A DNA stretch of 44,813 nucleotides, from contig QEYB01000314.1 in assembly GCA_017562135.1 (NCBI GenBank), positions 1 through 44,813 on the forward strand. Direction: 5' to 3'. The notes beneath the pieces were generated by a model that was given only the letters and a program-made list of their open reading frames with translations, searched no databases and was not told the origin of the DNA. Made by a program: the position numbers and the translations under genes. Positions 1-10,703 of the stretch are shown in pieces. Each line of letters begins with the position of its first letter. Within the stretch, counting starts at the first letter, position 1. This stretch comes from Dipylidium caninum. Taxonomy: Eukaryota; Platyhelminthes; Cestoda; Cyclophyllidea; Dipylidiidae.

Positions 1-61
1 ATGGCAAATACTAAAACCATCCAACCAGTCCATACCAATTTTACACTTTTCGCGCAAAGCA

Positions 62-250
62 TATTCCATGGGTGTTAAAGAAGGAATTAAGAAAAAATTT
101 TTCTAAGGCAGATTTCTTGCATAATGATGATTTTCATTACAGCCTGTTCTGCTCGGCCTCCTCATTTGCTCTCATACCGAGCTTCGTAATGCTGTCGGGT
201 CCTGGGCGCGTCTGTATTGTCTCTTTAAAATACAAATGGTGTACCTTAAA
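62..250 (+). pseudogene. Exon-1-like remnant, family A
   Basis: The segment carries a stop-interrupted reading of a signal-peptide exon (KADFLHNDDFHYSLFCSASS, frame broken). It is closely matched by 36520-36660, including about 60 bp upstream. No exon 2 or 3 follows. Confidence 0.4.
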
Positions 251-1257
251 GTTGGCCATCCAGATCACGCCGAGTTGTAGAAATCATTGGTCTTCACTGG
301 GTTGGGACTTGATGGACAAATTTGTTTTTTTCCCACAGTCAATCCGGTAAAACTGAACGATTTCAATCTGAGCACCGCCCCTTTTGATTTTTTGCTTTCT
401 CATTGTGGGATTTTTTTCACTGTCTTTTTCTCCCACTTGTCACAGATGGACTTGCCCACGAAGCCTTACGTCCAAGTGTGAGAAATGAATTGTGTCTGTC
501 ATGGAGAAGTGCTAAGCGCAGAAGGCGGAGAATGAGGACAAAGTGTTTTGGGTCAGTTGAGTTGGTGATTCTGCAGAGTTTATACTTTACGGTTTGTCAA
601 GCATGCCAGGTAAGTATTATCGTTCGGAGATTGGAGTTTATAAGGTGGCAGGGCTATATTGTTAGTGCTCATTAACCTACATCGGCTAACTAGCTCTAAG
701 GACAGACCTCGATGCTGGCGCCACGATTGCATAGGCAAAACGAACAAGAGTGCACTGCATTCTTGTACAGTGAGTTGCCCAAATTTCTGATCATCATCTA
801 ACGAGCAAACAAAATAGGTTCAGTCATCTACCAGTTCCACAGAATGTAAAGCCACTTTAGGAGGTGCAGGTAAGTTTAATTATTTAGAGACAAGGGTTCT
901 AGCTTGCCTTTGAAAGTGTGTTGTTATCCGCTTTGTTCTTTTATAAGTCCTAAAATGTTTTTCGAAGCTCCCGATCCAATAACCATTAAACAGTAGTTTA
1001 TGCACTAAAAGAATGCTTTTTTGCTGATATAGTAGCTTGTTGGTCTACTATTGAAAAATTGGAACACATCTGCGTTCGCAAATATACTTTTCCTTGTTTT
1101 GGCTACCAAACTGGCACAGGTTCTTTTTTTGGTTAGGTTGAATTTTTTGGGATTTATGTAGCGTTTGATGGCGGGTTAACCAAGGCAATAAATTATTTGA
1201 TCCTTGTAGTTGGTAAGTGGACAACCCAACGACAATGTTCCGGGAATGTTCTCCTAT
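251..1257. other. No gene seen
   Basis: AT-rich single-copy-looking sequence with only short, unsupported frames. Confidence 0.5.
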
Positions 1258-1500
1258 TCAACATGCTCCATGAGAAGATAATGCATCGTATGAAATCGTG
1301 CACAATTGAAGAGGATGAGGCATCTGGTGATGAGAATGAAAGATAGCAATCACCCGTTGAAGCACTCTGGAGGTGGTAACATATATTATCGCTCGTGTCT
1401 CCCTCTTCCCTACCAGAGCATTTCGAAAACGGTGGGGTGGGTGGTGAGGAGGCCGAGTAGATACGCTGTCACGGAAATCTGTCTTCACGAAGGTCTTCCT
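1258..1500 (-). pseudogene. Family A1 exon 1 plus part of intron 1
   Basis: On the minus strand, ISVTAYLLGLLTTHPTVF can be read from about 1480, followed in another frame by IIYVTTSRVLQ and a GTGATT donor. The next 90 bp match intron 1 of the 28-kb copy. The match ends at about 1258, before exon 2. It is a 3'-truncated fragment with a frameshift. The family's upstream block follows at 1555-2000. Confidence 0.5.
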
Positions 1501-1554
1501 CCAATTCTGTCAGCAAGGGTGTATATTGCTGGTGTGTGTTCACATCGTATCCCA

Positions 1555-2000
1555 AAATAGGGACAGTGGGAAACTACTTGATGGATCGAATATACTGGTA
1601 CCTAACTACCTTTGTTGACTTCCTAAACATGCCTCAATTTTGGGCCACGCTTCAGTAGTGTGATTGGAGCTTTGCAATGGAGGGGAGCGGAGTCCAATTA
1701 TAATCTGCTTATATAGAGTCTTTCAAGTTGCCGCAATTGGGAGGGTGAGCAGCGTGTTGTGTCGCTCAAAAAAATATCTTTCTCCAAATCTGTTTAAGGA
1801 ACTCCGCTATATGTAAGGAGCGTTTTTCCCAGAATTACGTAAATTGCTTTTCAACACACCGTGTCGACATTTCGCAACCAATTCTTGCTGTCATATAATC
1901 GGGATTTTGAATCACACAAACCGTCCGCTGCCCTTCAGCTAGTCACCTCATCTTTCCTAGGCGCAATGTTTGGTTCCATCATCACTGCAACTGGCGACTT
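1555..2000. repeat. Family A upstream block
   Basis: The segment reads GGGACAGTGGGAAACTACTT through CGTGTCGACATTTCGC. It is placed 5' of the minus-strand exon 1 remnant at 1258-1500 and matches 42420-42770. Confidence 0.6.
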
Positions 2001-2639
2001 TGGCCAATGAGGCGATGTTGGGTGCTCAAGATTACATGTGCTGCCCTCTTCTGCGTAATTTTAATTGTCTCGAGCTCGAAGCGCGCATTTTCATGCATTC
2101 TCACGGGTTTTTGAATTGACTTTCCCCTCTAGTGCCGAGGACATTGGCAATAGAGACATATTGCGTGTGGGAAGAAGTGAGTTCTACTTTGCTTCGCCGC
2201 AAGGAACCGGCCACACGGTAAATGGGGTCCCGGTGCACGCGTTATTTTCGTGATCATTGGTGTAAACGTCAAGACAACAGCTGATCAAGCCTCATAACTC
2301 ACGCAACTTGAAGGGCGAAAAAGGGAGCACAGGGTTGCTAATCGGCGTATTTCATCGTCCCGATTTGAGAAGAATGTGAACGAAGTTAAGACTGCCGTCT
2401 GCCACGGCAACCACCATGAGGTGACTGAAAAGTAGCACCATTGTAAATAATGAATGGAGAAACTGCGAAAAGCTGCCACTAAAGTTGTTGTTTCTTTGTT
2501 AGTAATCGTGGGAGAAGTGGAGACGACGGTCCACCGCACTTCACGTCGCTTCAGGGAAAGGCAGCAGGCTCTCGTACTCAAATGAATGAGTTAGGCCATT
2601 TTCTTACAACTAGAAATGTTAAGAAATACCTCACATTAG

Positions 2640-2850
2640 TATATTAGTCACACAAATGAATGTTAGCTAGTTGAAAGACTCTTCTCATTCCATGTATCCC
2701 ACCTTCGGCATTTATCGACTCTGCCGAAAGATGAGGGGGGCAGAGGTCAATTGGCAAGGCTTCACCAAGTGTACGGCCACTCTGGCAGTCTGTACGACAT
2801 GGCCACCTACTCCATGACCGCTTCATGTAGCCTGAGTGTCGCATGAGTTC
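2640..2850 (+). repeat. Block G, copy 1 (others near 4950-5090 and 24090-24140)
   Basis: The readings CATCCCACCTTCGGCATTTA-like and TCGACTCT.CCGAAAGATGAG are shared with 4970-5045. The end, GACATGGCCACCTACNCCATGACCGCTTCATG, is shared with 24090-24125 and gives DMATYSMTASCSLSV / DMATYTMTASCGLSF. This may be an exon relic. Confidence 0.4.
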
Positions 2851-3134
2851 TCAGTTCTGTCACCTAGGGCGAGCGTTTCTAGATCCTGGTCTGTTGGCAG
2901 GGTGTCCGGAGACTCCAATCATCTGACCTCGGGTTTTCGCCCCAAATAGGTTCCTTGGCGGGGGTCGCAGGGGTCACTGACAATTTGGGTTCAATTGCCC
3001 ATCACATCAATTTCACTTCCGCAACATTAAGTTTTGCCTCGCATAGACGATGCGGATGGCACAGAAATTACTTATTATCCTAATTATTATCCAAATTATT
3101 AACGAAGGGGGGGGGAGAGAAAATGGCAACCCAA

Positions 3135-3245
3135 GGCAAAGAAAGTGAAGGCAACAGTCTTCCAAAGGGCGGACTTCATGTGTGTTGTTTGCCACAACTG
3201 GTTAGTGGAACGGTCCAGCAAACGACTGACGCACTTGCAACAGGC
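3135..3245. repeat. Block H, copy 1 (others 5185-5405 and 30105-30320 inverted)
   Basis: AACAGTCTTCCAA, TGTTGTTTGCCACAACTGGTT and the flanks are shared. On the coding-like strand (minus here) all three copies read a TNQLW.TTHE.-like peptide, followed in two copies by PW-T / SWET. The longest open frame of the window, 220 codons at 5831-5169 (-), runs through the second copy but is not kept in the third. Confidence 0.45.
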
Positions 3246-3529
3246 AGTCTAAATGGGGGAAGTGACCCGGGTTAGGAGTAAAATAACATCAGCGAATTCA
3301 TGTTTTCCTGCCATTACATTTGCATTCAGGCCAATACATAAACAGCCTTACCTTGAAACCATGTGTTTACATATAGCGCTGATATTCGAGTTTGGCAGTG
3401 TGTGACTAGGAGCAACTATGGGGCCGCAGGGGATTGATCCCACTTTTTGAAGGGTATGGAGGCCACCTAGAAGGGTAAACCACCTACTTGATCGCCAACG
3501 AAGTTTATATCGCCCCGCTCACGTCGTGG

Positions 3530-4240
3530 TCCCCCGTAGGGACAGAGGAAACTACCTGATGGACCAAAAAACACTGCGGCTAACTACATTTGTTGACCTC
3601 CGAAACATGCCCTTAATTTTGGGCAATGCTTCAGTGTGTGTTTGGTGCTTGCCATGGAGGTGAAAACGAGAGTCCAATTGAGTTTTACTGATAGCGTCAC
3701 TCAGGTTGGCCCAATTAGGATAATGAGCAGCCTGTTGTATCGCTCAGAAATATCTTCCACCACAAATTTGTTTCATTTCGCATCCAATTTTAATGCCATC
3801 ATCGGGATCGACAAAAAATTTCACAGTAGCCAGTATTATTGTTTTACGGCAACTGTGGAATTAATGTCAATGATAAGCAGACCTGGGCACCGATGTTCAG
3901 GAGAGAAGAGAATTTGACGACTCTTCCGAAAACGCCTGCGGATTCCCTTTCCTGCCATCTGTGAATCCAATGTCGACAGGAGAAGAAGCTTAGCTTGAAT
4001 GGACTTGAAAGCACGAAGCAATAGCACGGCGGTTGTAAAGGATTTTGCATCCAATCTGGATTTAACTCGTTCCTACTCCTGCTCACCTCTCCTTATATCT
4101 CTTCATCCTATTTCACATTTCCCCTTCTCGGAAACTGTAGAAACGACGGTCACGGCACTTCACTTAGAGTCACGGGGAAGGCTGCAGTATTTCGTTCTCA
4201 AATAAATGAATTGAGAAACTTTTTAACTGCTAGAAACTCG
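3530..4240. repeat. Family A upstream block, copy without gene
   Basis: The order GGACAG..GGAAACTACCTGATGGA, CCATGGAGGTGA, ATAATGAGCAGCCTG, GACATTTCGCATCC-like, then CAATGTCGACAGGAG matches the region upstream of several family A first exons and the segment 8715-9245. No first exon lies next to this copy. Confidence 0.6.
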
Positions 4241-4269
4241 CGTCTAGGTAATATTTGTCGGCCACGCTC

Positions 4270-4660
4270 TGTACGCACTGCATTCAACCTTCCAAACCAC
4301 CCTGCCAGCCATCGAAAATTCTAACTATTCAGCGGGATATGTTTGATGATTGCGAAAACTCAAGAGCACGAGAACTTCTACGGAAGCGTGACGATTGATG
4401 ATCGCGTCCACGCAGTATTTCCGTCCGTATTATTAACTAACACACTTTGCCAGACGAGTTTGAAACGTATTTTGGTGGATATAGTAGACGGTTTGGTAAA
4501 GTCGTTTTTCACTTTCATTTAGGGCTTCTAGGGAGACACGCAGCCTGCAGCGCAACGCCTTCAAACGTCGTTGATTTTGCCCGTCACATGCACACTTAGG
4601 CACTAAAATGCCACCTGGAAGCATCAAGTGAATGTCACAAAGGTGGAGTTTAAAAGGTCA
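4270..4660. repeat. Block F, uninterrupted copy
   Basis: The segment matches 24165-24430 followed directly by 25503-25660 (GCCACGCTCTGTACGC, TTTGCCAGACGAGTTTGAAA, GTAGACGGTTTGGTAA, CGCAGCCTGCAGCGCAACGC). Near its end the plus frame NATWKHQVNVTKVEFKR corresponds to YNTWKFQVNGAKVAFKW at 25.6 kb, which suggests an old exon. Confidence 0.6.
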
Positions 4661-5168
4661 TCTTTGGATATTTAAATGCGGCCCTAGGTAATATTGTGTG
4701 AAAGAAATATCGCATATTATATATATCAGTCAAACTAGCGAACGGCATCTCCTGTCTTCCTTGAAGTTACGGTACAAGTGAACAGAGTTTCGAAACAAGG
4801 AAACCCTGCATGCTATCCTGGCAGTGGTTGCTACTTGAGAGACCTTGAAAAGCACCATCGACTCTGTGAGAAAACCTTCGCCCTCAACCCATGATACCTC
4901 CATGTGGCTAGTCAAATCAGCCTCACAAGAGTGGAATGTGGAGCCAGTCGGAAGACCCTTCTCACTTCATGCATCCCACCTTCGGCATTTATCGACTCTC
5001 CCGAAAGATGAGGGGACACTGGTCAATTGGCACGGCTTGACCAAGTGCACGGTCACTCAAGCATCACCTCCATTAGCCTCATTGTCGAAGAGGCCATCGG
5101 ATCGCCTTTCTTCCATTGTTGAAAAACGGAATAGCTGCTCTGTGGCTAATATCCATTAGATCATACGA

Positions 5169-5831
5169 CTATCGCGAGCGCTTAAATGCTTGCTCAACTG
5201 ACCCCTCAGTCAACTGGAACTCTGATATTAAGCGCGGCAAAGAGAGAATGGATTCAGAGGTTTTTTTGGGTTTTGGACAGCATTGTGGACTATGAACGAC
5301 CCAAACCAACCGAAGTGAAGGTAACAGTCTTCCAAGGGTGGACCTCATGTGTTGTTTGCCACAACTGGTTAGTGGGGCGGTCAGCACTGACCGACGCACA
5401 TCCAAAAGCGTCGTCAGAGAAGCGAGGAAAAGGTTGAAAACAAAGCTGAGAGGCACGTAGATCAGTTCATTTAGTGGGTATCTTGGGGCCGCTCGACAAG
5501 AAGAGCACGAAATGAAGGTTTTAAAGTTGCACAAGGTAGCCATTTTGCATCGAGCCTGTGGAGTGGGCCAAAATGGAACATAGTTGGTGTGCCTCTCGTT
5601 CTTTGGGTGGATGCAAGTCCTTTCTGTATTTTGGTCCACCGCTATTCTAAGCAAAGCGATGCCGTAAGCAACCAGTCCGAGACATCCCAAACAGAGAATT
5701 GAGGGCAAGGTCGACAGCGGTGTGGAGAATGCCAAGAGTACTGCTAAGTCATTTGGGAGACATCTTTGTGCCGGAAATTTAAAAGAGTCACACACAGCAA
5801 CTCTAGGTATTCTCCATTGCGGAACCTCCAA
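5169..5831 (-). other. Longest open frame of the window (220 codons), probably not a gene
   Basis: The frame starts MEVPQWRIPRVAVCDSFKF and contains a hydrophobic stretch LSILCLGCLGLVAYGIALL-like around residues 40-62. Its DNA is a patchwork of blocks repeated elsewhere. The part at 5700-5650 matches 23820-23880, the part at 5540-5455 matches 17870-17830, and the part at 5395-5185 matches 30105-30320. In those other copies this frame is not open. No TATA box or splice logic supports it. Confidence 0.2.
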
Positions 5832-5939
5832 TTGCCCTCATTTTTGCCTTCAACTGCACGGCAATTCAACTTTTCGCTTATCAACCTACCCCACAAATGA
5901 ATTAGAGAATTAGACTTCTTCCTCCCATTTTTTCGTCGG

Positions 5940-7330
5940 GCAACTTTCTAACAAAATGAACTACGTCTCTTTTGCCGACACACCTCTCTATGTCTCAGCC
6001 GTTTACCTTGCTTCTCCTTTTACCAACTTAAGCGAAATATTGCGTAAACATGGGCATTAGACCAGTCCCTCTCCCACCTCCTCGTCGGGTACCGCTCTGA
6101 ACAAATCACTGGCTCCTGTGCAATGTCCTCTTCGTCCCACAACACTTCCCGCCCCTTAGAAGTAAACCGGTCATGACTCCTGCCCACAATGCAGGCTCCC
6201 ACTGCGCAGACTAGAAGGTCACTTGACTTGCCGGAGAAAGGGCACTCGTTCCCTTCTCTGCGGCGAGAGTTACCCACTCTACTTTTTTTGGAGTTGCAGG
6301 CTGCAGAATAATAATCACCTCCTCGTGAGTGCGACCCGACATCCTTCTTGTTTGCGTGACCCATTGGCGAGGCAATGAAGGCAATGAGTTTAGGTTTTGT
6401 ACATTTTGGAAACAGGGGAATTGAATGTCCAGAATGTAGTGGAGAACCCGCACTCAAGATGGGATACGAGTTCACTACTGCACATCTCATTTGTGGAAAC
6501 CCTCATCGCCAAGCTGAACGGACTACTGACCTCTCCATTTCCGGTTGGTCGTTCTGCATATAAAATAGGATTAATTAGCGCCAAATTAATGGCCACCAAG
6601 TCGCAGTACAAATTTCGCGGATGTCGCTGTATTCCATGGTGTTTTTCTCATCTATGTGACCTTTGCCATCGCTGGTCTGCGGGGCGATTTGAACGACTAC
6701 AATCCAGACGAACTTGTCCTCGTTCACATTAATGCCGAGGGAGAAGGTTAGCACACCCACTGTCGCCTTTCTTCTTCTTCACTTTCCATTGCTCCATCGC
6801 TCCGTACTCCCATTCTATTCTCCTAGTTCCCTGTCGTATACCGCGTATTAATAACATCCACCTGGATATCTTGAAAATCGCCCATCAGTTGGCCTCGGAA
6901 ACACTGACAGAGTTGAGGCTGGAAGACCTGTTCTCGGGCGATATTGGTGGTTTGAAACGAATAACTCTGAATGGAGGTCGACCTTGATAGAACATAAACC
7001 AAAAATTGATGCGTTTGTGGTTGCCTTGTCAGCAACGGATATTCAAATTAGCAACTCCTTAATTCGTAAAAACGCGTAGCAAGTAAGCACTGTTGGAATC
7101 CTATTGCTCCTCCTTCTACTCCATTTTTTCAGCCCCATCCGACGTGATGTGAGCCGCATTGGGGAGCTCAGTTTTCTAGTAGAACTCAAATTACAATAGC
7201 CGACGTGGCAAAGTATGGGTCAACAAGGCATGGAAGTACTCTGTGAAGCATATGCATTCCACCCACTTGTCTCCGCATTTGCAAGAGGTCATCGTGAACG
7301 CCATTAAGACTGGCTACCACTCAACTTTAA
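5940..7330. repeat. Duplicated block, copy 1 (other copy 9335-10430)
   Basis: From the ACAAAATGAACTACGTCT start, the first about 520 bp (to 6465) are nearly identical to 9335-9860. The match resumes at lower identity over the A3 member, where copy 2 has an internal deletion. The high identity of the first part points to recent duplication or conversion. Confidence 0.8.
6020..6490 (-). pseudogene. Exon-like block B (cysteine-containing), copy 1
   Basis: A 156-codon open frame on the minus strand includes ECPFSGKSSDLLVCAVG and PTRRWERDWSNAHV. Related readings occur at 9418-9753 (-), 17254-17480 (-; EECEHPFSGTPMDCSVC) and 22622-22864 (+; FRCKVPIDFPVC and PTRRWEKDVSNPH). Which frame is the real one is not certain, because a neighbouring frame (KKVEWVTLAAEKG) is also similar between copies. 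It stands back to back with the A3 member. The function is unknown and no known domain is recognised. Confidence 0.35.
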
Positions 7331-7335
7331 TGTGA
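6590..7335 (+). pseudogene. Divergent family A member (subfamily A3), three exons, frame disrupted
   Basis: A TATAAAA box at 6559-6565 is followed by ATG GCC ACC at about 6590. One extra base after about eight codons puts the signal-like part (DVAVFHGVFLIYVTFAIAGL) in another frame. Exon 1 ends at 6746 with a phase-1 GTTAGC donor, preceded by ELVLVHINAEGEG. Exon 2 is 6827-7082, exactly 256 nt, starting VPCRIP and reading DILKIAHQLASETL. Its second half (YWWFETNNSEWRSTLIE) is conserved in a shifted frame. Exon 3 (7133-7335) reads GKVWVNKAWKYSVKHMH and ends EVIVNAIKTGYHSTLM. Exon lengths, phases and motifs place it in family A, nearest A2. It is either a pseudogene or a sequence with a few base errors. 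Confidence 0.5.
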
Positions 7336-7402
7336 GTAAGCTGTCCGTGAGCCTGTGGGGCCATTGATTTGGTTAAATTCTCTTGTCTTGACCAGTTTTT
7401 CG

Positions 7403-7800
7403 CTACCACCACTCGCTCACAGCACACCGCTTCCTCACCTGAGCCGGCACTCTCCGTGTCTGACTGCTCTGATGAAGGTGAGAATGTCCGCAAGTCAAGT
7501 ATTGGTTACCACCTACTGACACACACTTCTCGGTCTCCTCCACTTCTACCTCCTCCTCATCCTCTGCCCCGTCTTGGTTGGGTGTATCTGCGTCCACTGC
7601 CGATGTCGATGTGGAGAATACGAGTGGAGTGGAAGTGGAGATGCTCTGGACGTACCTGACAGCTTCATTGTGCACTTCGTCTACCTAACCACCTTTGATT
7701 CACGCTACACAATTTGAACTGTCTCAGTCTCAAATTTTGCCTCATTGGCCTCCCCTCACATACTCACACGCACAAGTAGCCTCCGCCCGTAGAAATTCAA
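7403..7800 (-). pseudogene. Acidic-region exon relic, copy 1 (partner 39126-39430)
   Basis: On the minus strand, a reading EANEAKFETETVQIV with stops is followed by EAVRYVQSISTSTPLVFSTS and an acidic run (AEDEEEVEVEE). The partner at 39.1-39.4 kb reads EAKRAQIKSESIEILSCESK and EAVVYARGISISAPLVLSTS. The two share nucleotide similarity over about 350 bp. No gene model can be drawn. Confidence 0.4.
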
Positions 7801-8455
7801 TGTTCGTGGCATTGTAAGAAAGTGGATCGTCACAGAGCGTGAAACATGCCAACTTTCCTTTCTCTCATTTAAATCTTTCATTTCTTTCTCGGCAAAGGTG
7901 GTCATCGTGTCGACTTAAATTGCTTGAAGCATCGACGGAGCCGCCAGAAGCCATCAAACACAGGTTGCATCCGCGTCTGCAAGGTTAAGGTAAGGGGGAA
8001 AGAGACTACCCCACCTCTTAACCATCCGCCACATCTTCCTTTCGTCAATTGCATGTGACAACTGTTACATTTCGTTGGCATTACACTTCTCACCCTTTGG
8101 AATCACGTCTTTTAATTTCGCAACAGCCGAAGGTCGAGTAACATTGCCTGGAAGGCAGTGTTTACAAGAAGGGAAATTAAAGCGCCAGAGTGTAACGCCA
8201 TGCATCGTCAGCGGGTGCACAGAGGAAAGGAATGCTTTCTGTCAATGGAGGTTACATCTGGTCCGCGATCTCCAATGCGGCAAAAAGGCTACCGGTTGGG
8301 GTTTGTGAAGGAGCAAATGGATGTTAAACGAGTATGCGAGGGGGAGGTGAGAAAGGGAGCGGTGGAAGAATTGCAGGATCGAGCTTTCAGAGCAATGAGC
8401 TCTTATTGTTAAGTGGGGAATCAAATAAGCTCTGTCAAACTAGTTTGCACATAGC

Positions 8456-8720
8456 AGCCTCTATCTTTTTATTTGGCGCACTCGACAAGTGGCTTTAAGC
8501 ATAGCCGAAGTGAAGGCTACTACGAGGCCTTCGTGGATGCTTGTCACCTCAGCTGACTGCTGATATCCAACTAAAACTTCTGCCATTTCATGGCGGATGC
8601 GGCCCCTATATTTCAGTGAAACGACTTTGTGACTACGAAAGTATACACAACTGAAGGGGAAGAAAGAGAGCAGTAAAAGTGACTACTTGACGGAAACGCC
8701 CAAGTATGATAACAGATGCC
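8456..8720 (-). pseudogene. Truncated family A2 copy (exon 3, intron 2, tail of exon 2)
   Basis: Exon 3 (8650 to about 8456) shows HKVVSLKYRGRIRHE, then EVLVGYQQSAEVTS and ATCRV as in the intact 15-kb gene. An internal deletion of about 50 nt has removed the GAFTMVKTW region. The 36-nt intron and about 30 nt of exon 2 follow. At about 8720 the sequence switches to the block normally found upstream of family A first exons. Confidence 0.6.
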
Positions 8721-9245
8721 ATGGAGGTTAGCGCGAGTCTATACGAGCCTACTGGTAGCTCAATTAGGATAATGAGCAGCCTTTAGTACGCTAGGAAATA
8801 TGTTTCCCTAAATTTGTTTGACGAATTCCACTATATGTATTGGAGCATTTCCTCAGATTGCCTAAATTACTTCACTCCAAACTCCGTGTCGACATTTCGC
8901 TGCCACTTCTTGCCTCCATCATCGAGATTGGCGTAAAAACTTCTCTATCGTCAGTGTTATCGTTTTACGGTCATTGAGGAAACAATGTTAAAAACAAGCA
9001 GATCTGTGCACCGACGTTCGGGAAAGGAGGGAATTTTATGACCCCTAAAAACCCCTTGATTCTCTCCCCTGCCAACTGTGAATCCAATGTCGATAGGAGA
9101 GAAATTTAGCTCGAATGGACTTTAAGCGCGAAGAGAGAGAATGACTGTTAATAAAAGGATTTCGCATTTAATCTGGATTAACCTGTCCCCATTTCTACCC
9201 ATCTCTCCTTATATCTCCTCATACCATTCCACCCATCTCCTTCTA
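8720..9245. repeat. Family A upstream block, joined to a truncated A2 copy
   Basis: The segment starts at GCCATGGAGGTTAGCGCGAG and includes CGTGTCGACATTTCGC and CAATGTCGATAGGAG. It matches 3650-4100 and, inverted, 27900-28420. Confidence 0.6.
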
Positions 9246-9417
9246 GGAATGCCGAACGGCACAACCTTTGCTGCCCTTCTACAAGTCACCGCCTCTTGGC
9301 CTCAAGCTTGGCCAACATCACTGCAACTGCAACTTTGTCCAACAAAATGAACTACGTCTTTTTACCGACACACCTCTCTATGTCTCAGCCGTTTACCTTG
9401 CTTCTCCTTTTACCAAC

Positions 9418-9872
9418 TTAAGCGAATATTGCGTAAACATGGGCATTAGACCAGTCCCTCTCCCACCTCCTCGTCGGGTACCGCTCTGAACAAATCACTG
9501 GCTCCTGTGCAATGTCCTCTTCGTCCCACAACACTTCCCGCCCCTTAGAAGTAAACCGGTCATGACTCCTGCCCACAATGCAGGCTCCCACTGCGCAGAC
9601 TAGAAGGTCACTTGACTTGCCGGAGAAAGGGCACTCGTTCCCTTCTCTGCGGCGAGAGTTACCCACTCTACTTTTTTTGGAGTTGCAGGCTGTAGAATAA
9701 TAATCACCTCCTCGTGAGTGCGACCCGACATCCTTCTTGTTTGCGTGACCCATTGGCGAGGCAATGAAGGCAATGAGTTAGGTTTTGTACATTTTGGAAA
9801 CAGGGGAATTGAATGTCCAGAATGTAGTGGAAAACCCGCACTCAAGATGGGATACGAGTTACTATTGCTCAT
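9418..9872 (-). pseudogene. Exon-like block B, copy 2
   Basis: Nearly identical to 6020-6490, being part of the same duplication. A one-base difference near 9779 shifts the upstream part of the frame relative to copy 1, so at least one of the two is broken if coding. Confidence 0.35.
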
Positions 9873-9959
9873 CTGCTTTTTTGGAAACGCCCAGTCTCAA
9901 ACTGTACCGAATCCAGAACTCTCCACTCTAGTTGTCTGTTAGCTCTTCCGTTATGTTTT

Positions 9960-10430
9960 TGTGCTTATAAAACCGGCTCTATTATTGTCGATCTGGTGGC
10001 CAAAGAATCGAAGTGTAAGTCGTGAAGACACCCCCGTATTTGATTCTAGGATAGTTGTTCCTGGGAAGACGCCTATGGTACGAAACGAATCACTCTGAAT
10101 GGAGGTCGACCTTGGTAGAACAGAAACCAGAAAGTAGTGAATTTGTGAATTGAATGTTCAAGTTAGTAATTTCTTAAATCGTAAAACGCATAGCAAGTAA
10201 GCATTGTTGGAATCTTATTGCTCCTTCTTTAGCCTCATTTCTTCAGCTCCATCCGACGTGATGTGGGACGCATTGGGGAACTTAGTTTTATAGTCGAATT
10301 CAAGTAAAATCCCCGACGGGGCAAAGTATGGGTCAACAAGGCATGGAAGTACTCTGGGAAGCATATGCACTCCACCCCCTTGTCTTCGCACTTGCAAGAG
10401 GTCTTCGTGAACCCCAATTGGACTAGTTAC
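9960..10430 (+). pseudogene. Internally deleted copy of the A3 member
   Basis: This segment matches 6555-7330: a TATAAAA box near 9967, then a deletion that removes most of exon 1, intron 1 and the first half of exon 2. The rest is preserved. It has the HSEWRSTLVEQKP peptide of exon 2, the same GTAAGC donor, and exon 3 with GKVWVNKAWKYS and LQEVFVN. The surviving peptide motifs are similar to those at 6.8-7.3 kb. Confidence 0.55.
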
Positions 10431-10703
10431 TAGTCAGAATATTTTATGCGTGGGCTGAGTGGGGTGAGTTACTTGCACTGTGAGTGAAATGTACATTTTC
10501 TCACCGACTGGTCCGTGGCTGAACTCACGACGGATGGGAGCTAAGTGCTTTCACCGTATCCTCCAAGCAACGGGCTCTTTCGTCTTAACAAGATCAATGC
10601 TCTACTTACAAAGTGTTGCTACTGAAACACAAATGCCATAGCAATGTACAGCCACATAACTTGGGTTAGGCAGCAGTCATTCAAGTGAGTCTATGAGTAG
10701 CTT

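Larger units (their letters stand above)
9335..10430. repeat. Duplicated block, copy 2 (other copy 5940-7330)
   Basis: See copy 1. The 9440-9860 part differs from 6040-6465 at only a handful of positions. The A3 part (9960-10430) has lost roughly 300 bp internally. Confidence 0.8.

Noticed and set aside
3420..3450. Possible tRNA T-loop (GGGGATTGATCC)
   Set aside because: No acceptor stem, anticodon arm or internal A box can be placed around it.
5169..5831. 220-codon open frame as a gene
   Set aside because: It spans several independent repeat pieces whose other copies do not keep the frame.
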